A stretch of DNA of 64,000 nucleotides, from assembly GCF_036898095.1 (NCBI RefSeq), contig NC_090726.1, positions 31,473,921 through 31,537,920 of the forward strand, read 5' to 3'. Below the pieces are notes generated by a model. That model did no database searches, was not told the origin of the DNA, and worked only from the letters and a program-made list of their open reading frames with translations. The stretch comes from Palaemon carinicauda (Eukaryota > Arthropoda > Malacostraca > Decapoda > Palaemonidae). Position numbers and translations under genes: made by a program. Shown here piece by piece: positions 1-8,961 of this stretch. Position 1 is the first letter of the stretch. Each line of letters begins with the position of its first letter.

Positions 1-66
1 TAAGCAACGTCGGTTCTGGTCGGTACTTGGATGGGTGACCACCTGGGGACGCCAGATTCTGTTACC
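1..66 (+). rRNA. 5S rRNA, 3' part, cut by the window edge
   Basis: The first 66 bases match the 3' half of an animal 5S rRNA. They begin with TAAGCAACGTCGG, continue through GTACTTGGATGGGTGACC (the internal control region box C) and end near CCAGATTCTGTTACC. The usual run of T residues that stops RNA polymerase III does not follow; coding-like sequence of a DIRS-type retroelement starts at once. The copy may therefore be a pseudogene or a 5S-derived repeat. The 5' half lies outside the window, so function cannot be judged. Confidence 0.85.
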
Positions 67-84
67 ACATCCTCCGAGCCTTCC

Positions 85-430
85 TTTCAGTTGACTGTGG
101 CAAGACTGAGGAGAGTCGCAGTACCTATTCTCAGTCAAGCAGAGCTTTCAGCCCTACCTTGGAACGTCTCCTAGTTCTCCTTTCCTCATTGACCCGTCTA
201 TAGTCCGAACGGTCGCCTCAGGATAAGTTCCATGTGGGGCGGTCCAAGTTCCGGTGGCTTCAGGCAACGTTTAACCGGACTTCCTGGCCCCTATGGGACC
301 AGCGGAACTATTAGACCTGCAATGGGTGTTGACCTATGGAGCCTCTTGATGGTAGTGGATATTCTCGTCCTTTCCCCACATTCTTGATGCTGTTCTCGGA
401 CTCGTCAAAGGAAAGGGGGGGGGGGGGGGG
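85..430 (+). pseudogene. Reverse transcriptase end / RNase H start, relic
   Basis: In one frame, positions 85-168 read PSFQLTVARLRRVAVPILSQ and then run on to LSALPW. This resembles the connection between reverse transcriptase and RNase H in DIRS-like ORF2. After a frame change NGRLRISSM appears, the counterpart of the GRLHLRPLQ block at about 48.72 kb in element F. An LFSDSS-like segment near 393-401 stands where RNase H has its first catalytic aspartate. A G-run at 414-430 disrupts the frame just afterwards. The stretch is clearly non-functional. The family assignment rests on motif order rather than on a database search. Confidence 0.55.
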
Positions 431-779
431 CATGTTCCGGTCCAGGCCTATGGTCAAGACCTGAAGGATACCTCTCCATCATTCAGGCAGGCTTAGGGGC
501 CTTAGTCTGGCCCCTCTACAGATCCTACAGCTCCTGCCGAGTCGCCCCGTGCGCGTCGACTTCATGATTCTGTCGTATTCTAACCAGCAGGGGACGCATT
601 TTCACACCTTCACATCTTGCAGTAGAGATACCGGGATGATTGAGATTCTCTCAATACCACCATCGGCTCTCTCATTCCAGCCAGGGGAATGTTCTCTCCA
701 ACTATCCGAGCAGAGCCTCGTAGAGAGAGTGTACCTGGGGGTCTTTGACCTTGGGTAACCAGCAAGTCCTGGTCTGGGG

Positions 780-1290
780 GACCTGATCGCGACAGCTTGG
801 AACCTCAAGCTTCCGCTGTTCTTCCCCCCAGTCTCAGACCCCGAGACTCTGGCAAGATGCATTCCGGTGATGGTGGGACAACTTCGACGCCTGCGTCTTC
901 CCTCCTTTTTGTCTGTGGACAATGGGTCTCAACAAGACCAGGTTGTCTGTCGACCTTTCAATGGGAGAGCTCCACTGGGACTATGCGCAGAACGGTTTCT
1001 GGACCCTCTGCTTCCCCTGACGGAACTCCCGGGAGAGCATCTCCCACGGCGCAGATTACTCAAACAACCACACTGCGACATCTCTCCGGAACCGGGGCGT
1101 CGCTTCGGCTTCATGCCTGGAGACACTACGCCTCCTCCTCAAGAAGAGACAACCAGCTACAATCGCGGTACGGAGGTCGCGTCATCTGCGATAGTCATCC
1201 GCAGGGGTCTTCCAGGCAAAGCGAAGAGTCTAAGGTGGTTGGTGCCGTGGGAGATATACCTCTTCCCTTGAGGCCTCTTCTCCAGCAATA
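780..1290 (+). pseudogene. Dam-methylase-like domain and recombinase N-terminus, relic
   Basis: From 780 the reading DLIATAWNLKLPLFF parallels the DLFATSDN block of element D ORF2. After a frame change the segment up to about 906 reads DAFR, then WWDNFDACVFPPF, parallel to DAMSLDWNRW...LFPP in D. This block is the DNA N6-adenine methylase-like domain of DIRS elements, with FPP where cellular methylases have NPPY. About 1030-1090 encodes LLKQPH, which matches the RQPH segment that leads into the recombinase in element F. Several frameshifts and stops are present, so this is a decayed domain. Confidence 0.55.
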
Positions 1291-1944
1291 ACGGTCTTAT
1301 TGCCTTTCGGCGGGAGGAAATTCCTTTCCGCTCTCGGCAATGAAGCCTGTCGCTCAGCCTTTCCCTGACATTCAGGCTTAAAGGAATAACTTTTTCCTGC
1401 CCGCTGGATCTTTCCTCCCTCATGCGAAGCTACGATCGTCCCTGCCCTAGTCGGAGGAAGACCTCCAACTTGGAGCATGGCTCGGACTTTTAGTCCTTTA
1501 AGAGATCTTCTCAAGACCCTTTACGACAGGCCTCGGATTGTATTCCGCCTTGGGTCTCCTGCTCACTCTGGCCACGGCCAGTGTGTAAGCAATCTTCTTG
1601 GTCTCGTACGACTCCCCCTTTCTAAGGAAGAGGGGAAGGCAACATTCAGGTTCGCTCCTGAGTTGTTGGCTAGACTCAGAATCTGGCGGTCCCGGCCCTT
1701 CGGTCCAATTCCTTCAAGATTTCGAGTCTCCATTCTGTATCTGATGTCCCAAGACCTTCTCTTTCTTGCCAGTAAAGAAATCGAGAGGTTAGCTTTGGGA
1801 ACAGCTGCAGTTTGTCCTCAGTTGCAGCCGATTTGGGAGCACAAGGAGGACACGGGGGAGAGTCACCAGTATACCTCTTCAGCCCGGACTCGAGGACATT
1901 CATCTCGACCTGTCTCCAAACCCTCCCCCGTCACGTCGCCCTAC

Positions 1945-2130
1945 AGCACGATGTTGGATACATCGCAACGTCCCTCGCCTTCGAGTAATACTACTCTGTG
2001 ACGCAGGTGCTACAAGCTGGAGTCTGGAAGCGTCTAATGACCTTCGCAGCCCGCTTCCTGCAGGGCGTGACCCACAGGAGTCTCGATACGTTTTCTATCG
2101 CTCTGTGGTGGCTACACAACAGCTGGTCTA
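1945..2130 (+). pseudogene. Tyrosine recombinase C-terminal relic
   Basis: Translated pieces read YIATSLAF, SVTQVLQAGVWKR and MTFAARFLQGVTHRSLDTFS. These follow the C-terminal pattern of DIRS-like recombinases, in which a W occurs in the helix before the tyrosine nucleophile (typically FTAHYLRDV). Here the position expected to be tyrosine reads phenylalanine (AARFLQGV), so the nucleophile appears to be lost. The recombinase core upstream, 1477-1930, is too scrambled to delimit. Confidence 0.6.
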
Positions 2131-2608
2131 ACCTCAGGCTCCTTTTTGGACAGGTAGCAGAAGGTTGAGGGCATTGTTATCAGGTTTTAGTCTGTATGAA
2201 CGAAAGAAGTATGTCTGGCCCTTATTTTTTTCTTCATCATCCCCTCTACGGGGAGGCAGCATCCTGGTCTCTGCATAGCTGACCTCGAACCTCTGCAGGT
2301 AAACCATGCTTCCTTGTGTTCCGAGTATTGATTCAATACTGTCGCGTCCCCCATACCCTGACGAGGTGGTATTGGGAACGTCCTAACCCAGAGTTCCTTC
2401 TGGAACTCCAGGTCAACTGCCTAGGACAGGTCACACTTCTTCCTTCACACACAAGCTTATGTAGGCCACACGGTTCCTTGCGGAGCAAGGAGCTTGTGAG
2501 GTGCAGGGACTCCTTTTCTCGAGTGCGACTCACTCGGATTCTGAGTCCCCGGGTAAAGCCAAAGCCAGTATGGCTGGGGACTTTCCACCCTACCTAATGG
2601 GTTAGTCA

Positions 2609-2966
2609 CCCATTGTAAATAGCGTGGTTTGTATTTCGGTTACGGAACAAATGACAAATTGGAAGATAATTTGTATTTTTCCTAACCATACAAACCTTAG
2701 CTATTTACACATATTTGCCCGCCAGCCCTGTCCCCCAAGACAAGTCCTACCTCTAAGTGAAAGTGAGCATTCATCTGTGTGTGAGGGGGGGGGGATGGGT
2801 AGCTAGCTACCACTCCCTTACCCCCCCGCTGACTAGCGCGGGGGTAATACACCCTCGTTAAATTCTAATGGCTTGCCATTTCAGCTGCGCTAAAAGGTAA
2901 ACCCATTGTAAATAGCTAAGGTTTGTATGGTTAGGAAAAATACAAATTATCTTCGAATTTGTCATT
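2609..2966. repeat. ICR and right terminal repeat of relic A
   Basis: Bases 2649-2708 (from AATGACAAATT to CTATTTAC) are repeated in inverted orientation at 2907-2966, with about 198 bases between. The preceding 2609-2650 contains a related variant (CATTGTAAATAG followed by GGTTTGTAT) that would be the complement of the missing left end. This matches the ICR-then-terminal-repeat order seen intact in element D, so 2966 is taken as the right end of relic A. Confidence 0.65.
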
Positions 2967-3677
2967 TTAACTATACAAATGATGTTAAAAAATTGCACAT
3001 AGATACAGCATAAGTAAACTTGCACTCTTTTGAACCTGAAAATAGACATGAGTAATACTATATATGCAGTTATACAGATATGTCTCTTCTAATACCTGGT
3101 TAATTGACTACTCTGGTCCAGGTAACATCTAGTAGTGGTCAAACTAGTCGTATTTGACTTTGTCATGGTTTCTATACATAGAAAATATTGTATACCCCTT
3201 TAGGGTAATAATTTCAATAATAATCACCTCACACTTTTTAAGCATTAGAATAAAAATATAAATATTTTGCCGCCATCTTGAACTTTTAGGGCATAGTCCT
3301 AGTTATATCAACAAAATAAACCTTTGTATAGCACTCCTTGCACCTGAAAGCACACAAAAAGACATTATTTAGCATTCTATCATAATTACTTACGAAGATA
3401 GAGCATTTCACAGATTTTTCAGATTTCACACCAGCCATTTTGGATTTTCTCATTATTCTCAATTTCCCCAAGGGTGACATTTTTACACCCACTCAGATAT
3501 TGTTATATATAGTACATGCTCTAGATGAATAATCAGCATTGAAAAAACTTTTATCAAACAAAAAGGGGTCATATGCCTCTGCTGCTGGACTACAATTGCA
3601 CGCCGCAACACGAACTATTCCGTATTGGCCATGCACTATCAAACTTGATCACTATTGATCACATACCATCTCACCTC
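2967..3677. other. AT-rich stretch, no gene seen
   Basis: The sequence is AT-rich with frequent stops in all frames. I see no coding pattern, transposon end or structured RNA in it. Confidence 0.5.
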
Positions 3678-3767
3678 GCAATTGGGCACTCACCATCTCA
3701 CCCGCTTGCAATCGGTCACACACCATATCACCTGCTTGCAATTGGTCGCACACCATTTTGCCTGCTT
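3678..3767. repeat. Three tandem 30-bp repeats
   Basis: Three adjacent units of 30 bases start at 3678, 3708 and 3738. Each begins GCAAT(T/C)GG and ends with CTGCTT or CCGCTT around a CACCAT core. A partial unit precedes them. The translated open frame across the array (MPLLLDY onward) is probably a by-product of the repeat. Confidence 0.8.
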
Positions 3768-3958
3768 ACTAGAGCGTGCTCCAATGGGAGAAGCTCTCTG
3801 TTAGCTCTCTCATCTTTATTTTTGGTCTTAAAGCAGGAGATGTGCCTATCTGTATACACTCCTTCATCTAACTTAGAGCAGTAATATACTTGTGCACTCC
3901 TATCTGTTAGCACACAAGCTCGGTTACCATTTGGCATGAGAGCTTCTGATTGCAAGTA

Positions 3959-5049
3959 CAGTGGAACCTCTACATACGATCTTAATTCATTCCGGGACCT
4001 AGATCGTATGTTAAAAGATCGTATGTTGGAATGAATATTCCCATAAGAATACACTGTAATTTGTATAATTTGTTCTACAGCACAAAAACCTATGATAACT
4101 CCTTAATAAATTACTACACATAATTACACATAGCAATAATACAATTGCATTATATAATAGAGATGTAAAAAAGAATATTTATAAAGAAATAATAAATAAA
4201 AAAGGGGTTTCTACTGTCACTTTACCTTAGAGACAGGCCAACGAAGGTGTAGGCTTTGCTACGCAGGAGGAAACGGACGGTCGGTGAAGTGGTAGAGATG
4301 GTGACTGCAATAACGTACCATAACTTACTCAATCTTACACTACGTGAACTTTAACCTAACTTAGCTTATTCATTTTTATTAAATTTTTATATTTTATATT
4401 TTTTTTACATTTTCTTTTTTTCTTTTTGATTTTTAATTTTCATCACTTTCACTCCCTTCAATCTTAGTTTTCTTTACTTCACTTTCTTTCTCTTGATCAT
4501 GATCACTAGACCACTTCGTAGATTTTTTAAAGAAACTATCGAGAGAAAGTTGCTTGGTACGGCTTTTCAGAATTTTTCTGAAATGGGTTGAGCAGATCAC
4601 TCACACGCACACCGCACTCATGTTTTTCTACAATTTCTTACTTCAATTCTAATGAAAGCATTGCCTTCTTCCTTTTCTCACCACTACTAATACCTATACC
4701 GAAACTAAGCTTCTTAGGACCCATGATTATATGGAAAATAAAAAACGAAACTTGAAAAAAGGAAGATAAGCACTGTTAATAACGGACTGAACAGGGTACA
4801 ACCAAACGATGCACACGAGAACAGAGAACTGATTCATGCGACGCTCACTGGCGTCCCTCCGACGTGCTGCCGTCTACCGGCGTAAACAAGAAACTACGAC
4901 CAACATTTCGAGAAAATTCTACGAGGATGGTCTACGTGGGATGTTGAAGTATGATGTCGGGTGTCGAGACGAGAATTGGATCGAATTTTGTTTACGTCGG
5001 ATGTTGGAACAATTGTATGCAAAGGCAATAGTAAGCAGAGGTTCCACTC
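3959..5049 (-). mobile_element. Pogo/Tigger-like DNA transposon, internally deleted
   Basis: The left end starts CAGTGGAACCTCTAC directly after a TA, and the right end finishes GAGGTTCCACT followed by C and TA. The terminal inverted repeats and TA duplication fit the Tc1/mariner superfamily; the CAGTGGAACCTC end is typical of pogo/Tigger elements. Subterminal copies of GATCGTATGTT-like words occur at both ends. At 1,091 bp the element is about half the usual autonomous length. It carries only the two ends of the transposase gene on the minus strand, so it would depend on an enzyme supplied elsewhere. Confidence 0.8.
4433..4724 (-). pseudogene. Pogo/Tigger transposase relic, N- and C-terminus only
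   Basis: On the minus strand from ATG at 4724 the reading begins MGPKKLSFGIG, then EKRKKAMLSLELK, a stop, EIVEKHECGVRVSDLL. This is the pattern of the N-terminal helix-turn-helix of Tigger/pogo transposases. After a deletion and a frame change, the C-terminal tail reads KQLSLDSFFKKS and ends EGSESDEN before TAA at 4433-4435. The QLSLDSFF stretch fits the PCNA-binding PIP-box pattern (Q-x-x-L-x-x-F-F), a feature described for pogo-family transposases. The catalytic DDE core is entirely missing. Open frames on the opposite strand here are shadows. Confidence 0.7.
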
Positions 5050-5649
5050 TACTTCCCCAGTTGGCCCACGCTCATCAGTTTTTTATGTCACACTTCCTTG
5101 CTCTTAAGTGCTCAATACTAAGGCACCTAATCTCTTGATCGGGCACCCTCTACTGTTCCCATTCTCCCTAGAGTTCACTTATGCCTTCTAGTAAGGCAAA
5201 AAACTTAGTAATTCCTGGTTTTCCAGTGAATTTCATGAGGCAAGAGAATACTTATCGAGACGATTCTTCCTTCCTCGGAAGATATGTACAAGTGCTACCA
5301 CACAGGTTGCCTGTCCCCTCTCACGGACATTAACATTTCATGCAGTTTCCTCTAGGTTTTGGGCGAGTGAGGGAAGAGACGCGCAGCAAAGTTGTTCCTT
5401 TGGGAACAGACATAGGTACACATTGTTTGTCAACTGTCTTCGATCTTGTACCAAAGGAGCTGCCCTCAACCGTATCATAATTCCACCAGCATTTTTGAGG
5501 CAGAAGCATTACATCACAATATTACATAATGCAGGACTCAAATCCAGCTTCCCTGCCTCTGGACCAAGCTGTTGCTACCCTGACCCTGTCTATGTCACCT
5601 GAAAGGCTTACAGTCCAACACACTACAGTACATTTATGGCTTCGTAAAC
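5050..5649. other. Spacer, possibly decayed retroelement
   Basis: The base composition is less AT-rich than the neighbours and the stretch continues smoothly into relic B, so part of it may be decayed gag or leader. I cannot identify any domain in it. Confidence 0.3.
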
Positions 5650-5702
5650 CATAGCGATGTCGACCCTTCAAGCTGCATCATGTTCAGACCACTGGTCAGG
5701 AA

Positions 5703-5893
5703 CAGTTGACTATTTAACCTCGAGGGAAGACCTTTTGGCTACAGAAAAAAAGAGGTAGTTCAAGGGCCTTGCTTTGTCAGGAGCAAAATCAGCAGAGCTT
5801 TTGGTCCACCACAATTTGATCCAGAAGAAGCAAGATGCAGTGGCCTCCAAGTTCATGGGGCAAGTAGAACAGATAGAGGAACCAAATTTGTGA
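5703..5893 (+). pseudogene. Gag-like relic
   Basis: One plus-strand frame reads REDLLATEKKR, a stop, then GLALSGAKSAELLVHHNLIQ and DAVASKFMGQVEQIEE. The helical pattern and the AKSAELL block resemble the capsid-like gag region of DIRS/Gypsy-type elements. Stops interrupt both ends. The similarity is weak and was judged by eye. Confidence 0.35.
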
Positions 5894-6654
5894 AATTCGT
5901 CACTCAAAGGACTGTCTGATTTCCCTTGGAGCAGGTAGAGCTTGTGGCTGAGAAGTGGAAGAAGTTGAAGCAAGAGTTAACCGAATGACTATTTTACCTC
6001 TGACGAAGAAGGGCTCTTCTTGGGATCAGCAATGAGAATTCATCACTCAACTTTAAAGTCAGGTTTTAGGCTGAAAAAAGTTGATTTTACTTCCTCGGCA
6101 GAACTTTATATACTCGCTCATAGTGTTAAATGGACTTGTCCTCAGAGAGAGGTGATACTCTATCCTTGGACATTAATAAAGTCTGGTGGTCCCTGTAAAA
6201 GGACACCTATGTATGGTTGAGGCTACCTCACACAGTAACCTTCTCTCAAAAAGGTTTTCTTGTTTGATGTAGCCTCTGACAAGTAAGATTGTGAGTAGAG
6301 TGGGTTCTCCTTTAGCATCGATCATAATGGACACTGAGGACATGTCCTGTCCCTTCCCCCTTTGTTCCTTAGCATCCAGTTAAAAACCCTGATTCTGTCA
6401 GTTCTTGATGCCAGAATTTTTTGTTTTGGTTCACGAGCCAAAGAGATGTAACGGACAAGTGGTGTAAGGTACTCTGGGGGTTTTTTGTCAGGCCGTTTGA
6501 CTGCTATTCAAACGTCACATACAACGACCTCACCTACAGCTCCTCTTCCTCATCACAAAGAGAGTGAAGAAGGAGGCAACTTAATACGATCTTTCCCTGG
6601 TTGACAGAAGTTTTTGTCCGTAACCATAACCCATTCTCACCTCTTACTCTTGGA

Positions 6655-6850
6655 GAAGCTCGTAGGTAAACTCAGGATCCCAGGAGAGTAGCTACTACCC
6701 TGTCATTCTGTAAGAATCTCTCTGTGGCACAGGTACTCCTGGCAGGCATATGAAAACATCAGACAATGTTTACAGCCCATTACCTATGGGAATTATCCCA
6801 CAGGTCCCAAGACATTTTTTGTTAGGGCCTGTAGTAGCTACAAAGTAGTT
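6655..6850 (+). pseudogene. Tyrosine recombinase C-terminal relic
   Basis: The frame reads RRVATTLSFCKNLSVAQVLLAG, a stop, then TMFTAHYLWELSHRSQDIF. This follows the DIRS recombinase signature H-x-x-R...W...FTAHYLRDV closely: the tyrosine of FTAHY is kept and the tryptophan is replaced by a stop. Stops and frame changes show that it is dead. It belongs to the same lineage as relic A, not to that of C and D. Confidence 0.6.
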
Positions 6851-7146
6851 GGTATAGCTGCCTAGGCTCTTTTACTTAAAACCTTGGCAGTGGATTAAGG
6901 ATAGAGGTTACACGTTAGAATACTGTACAATGAACACAAAGATTGACTGGCCCTTTCCTTTCTATTTCATTTTTCCATTTACTGGGGCACAGCATTGGAA
7001 ACCTTATCAGCTGAAACCAATTCGCCTTACTTCTATCTTTTCTTTGACATGGTGGAGCGTGTAGTAACTGTGCAAACATAATACATATGCTACATGGTGT
7101 GAACGAAAAAACCCATTAGAAAATGTGAACCAAACAAACCCATTAG

Positions 7147-7245
7147 ATACTAATGGTAGTAGTAGGTTGGCCAAGGTTCCAGCCACCCATTGAGATACTA
7201 CCGCTAGAGAGTTACAAGGTCCTTTGACTGGTCAGGCAGTACAAT
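7147..7245 (+). repeat. Fragment of dispersed repeat family R
   Basis: The segment containing GTAGGTTGGCC, CAGCCACCCATTGAGATAC and CTAGAGAGTTA matches the 5' part of the repeat at 41432-42129, same strand, and the reverse complement of the end of the 56335-56911 copy. Only about 100 bases are present here. Confidence 0.7.
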
Positions 7246-7829
7246 CAGCTCTCAAAATTCTCATGAAAAAGTTTGCATGGCTGAATAGCGTATTTTCTTT
7301 CTTACTCTAAACCATTGAATTGTTGGCCTGCACATGGTGAACCATCTAAAATCTCCGTTCTTTGACTTGTCTTCATCATCAATATCTCCTTGTTGTCTAA
7401 CAATCTGATGCCTCTCAGAGCTTAGCTGAGAGATAAAGTCAGTTGACTGAGAAACCAACGAGGGAGCATCAGTCCTAGAATGGACTCGCCCTTATTTGTA
7501 ATTGTTAATTCTAAAACTTTGTCTTTCCAAATGGGGTAAAGGAGGCTACCTGCTCCCGAATGATTTCCAGTAGATACTAGGGACTTATTTGAATAAGTCT
7601 TTGTGTGTGAAATACTGTTAACATATTATTTAGGGGGGACAAATGTCTGGAGTGTAATTTTAATTTTACACCAAACAAAAGATCTAGGTGTAAGGGATAA
7701 TTTTATGGCAAAACAAACATTATAACTATTGTAATTAACAGATTTTGAGCAAAGTGAAAAATCTATTTTCGGGCGAGATAGCCATGTCGTCCTGATGTAA
7801 GGTTCCTCTAGGTAGCTTTCTAAGGGATA

Positions 7830-8093
7830 TTTGCTACAGTGATACTCCCAGAGAATTAACCATAGGTCTCCAGAATTCTAACTCCTGGCGCGAGTATCCT
7901 TAATATATCTTTAAGGATATCGCATAATATCAGGGGATGTATTTTTTGATACGACACATAGCAATCTTCACCCCGAATAGATTTAAATCTTTGAAGGGGA
8001 AGAGTGGCGAACAAGAGGGTAGCAGTTATCAAGGTACCCGGTGGACTCCTTCCCTGTACTACTACGGCCCATGATTCCTTGTTGCATTTAAGC
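7830..8093. repeat. Inverted terminal repeat, left copy, element C
   Basis: This segment pairs as reverse complement with 15835-16110, with scattered mismatches and small indels. Outside it, 7739-7795 is complementary to the ICR at 8156-8213. In the orientation of the element this is its 3' end. Confidence 0.85.
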
Positions 8094-8155
8094 AGGAATA
8101 GCCATAGATAGAGTAGTTTCGGGTGGGATCATTTTAAGAAACAAGGGTGGGTCCA

Positions 8156-8217
8156 TTAGGACGAGATGGCTATCTCACCCAAAAATAGATTTTTCACTTT
8201 GCTCAAAATCCGTCGTC
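8156..8217. repeat. Internal complementary region (ICR), element C, partial
   Basis: The segment from CATTAGGACGAGATGG to GCTCAAAATCCG is the reverse complement of the left terminus 7741-7795. In D the matching region continues with the complement of the right end (TTTTTTGGGCTCAAG); here that portion has been deleted and the sequence jumps to TCGTCCTGATGG. The circle-closing device is therefore incomplete in C. Confidence 0.8.
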
Positions 8218-8961
8218 CTGATGGAAGCTTACCAGAGAATTTACTTGAAAGTACTATATCTGTGGGTTTGTATAAGTGCCTTTACTTTGAACGAGTTCCT
8301 TATATGGTCTCCTAGACCTTTATATGTGACATTACCATTATTTGTCATTTCCACTAAGTTTGGAACTAACTTAGGGCTTCCTGCCCCCTGCAGGAAAATT
8401 GTCGACTTCGACTTTAAGGATTCAAAGTTTTTTTGTAGGAACACGAGGGAAACTTCTTTTGAGATTACCTGGTTGTTCTTTGGAAATCATTACTAATAAG
8501 GCATCTATTTAAGGAAAAATAGAAAAACTCTGGAATCTTTTATTTTATTTCTGAGGATAAAAGAAGACGCAGATACATTTTTTGTTTTTTATTTTCATAA
8601 GCAAAATAAAATGATGATAATGTATCCTGAGAAGGAATCTAGCCTGCATATATGGATATCATGGTTATATGTATATTTTTAACCTGTAAGGGAAGAATAT
8701 ACACATTAATTCATTTGTTAAAATGCCACTCAATAATGTGAAGTTAATTTGTTTAGTTTCACTTAGATGTTGGATATGCTTCAACACTGTGTACAAATGT
8801 TCACATGGCACTGGTGTTATTGGTTAGATTCTGCACCTATATAGAACACTCCATAAATCACCATAGTGATTTTCACTAGAAGGTATTACACTCTAAGGTG
8901 CTAACACCTATTCACCCGATACACTGTTGAGTCCCAAAACAGTCCACTGTTCATTGCAGCA
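8218..8961 (-). other. 3' untranslated part of element C
   Basis: This lies between the ICR and the end of the recombinase relic in an element that is read on the minus strand. It is AT-rich with no domain. The short open frame at 8221-8496 on the plus strand starts inside the ICR and looks accidental. Confidence 0.6.

Larger units (their letters stand above)
67..2966 (+). mobile_element. DIRS-like retrotransposon relic A (3' part)
   Basis: This is the 3' portion of a tyrosine-recombinase retrotransposon read on the plus strand. Fragments appear in the expected order: end of reverse transcriptase and RNase H (about 85-430), a Dam-methylase-like domain (about 780-906), the tyrosine recombinase C-terminus (about 1945-2130), and a terminal structure at 2609-2966. 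Frames are broken many times. The 60 bases at 2649-2708 are a near-perfect reverse complement of 2907-2966, as expected for an internal complementary region and a right terminal repeat. The left part is missing and replaced by the 5S rRNA fragment. Confidence 0.75.
5650..6960 (+). mobile_element. DIRS-like retrotransposon relic B
   Basis: A gag-like block at about 5703-5893 and a recombinase C-terminal block at about 6655-6850 lie on the plus strand only 0.8 kb apart, so reverse transcriptase and RNase H have been lost or scrambled. No terminal repeats are recognisable. The assignment rests on these two blocks, of which the recombinase block is the more convincing. Confidence 0.5.

Noticed and set aside
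4836..5138. A 100-codon plus-strand frame
   Set aside because: It covers the 5' end region of the minus-strand pogo element and runs through its terminal repeat; accidental.
8221..8496. A 91-codon frame at the left of element C
   Set aside because: Starts in the ICR and lies antisense to the element; no domain.
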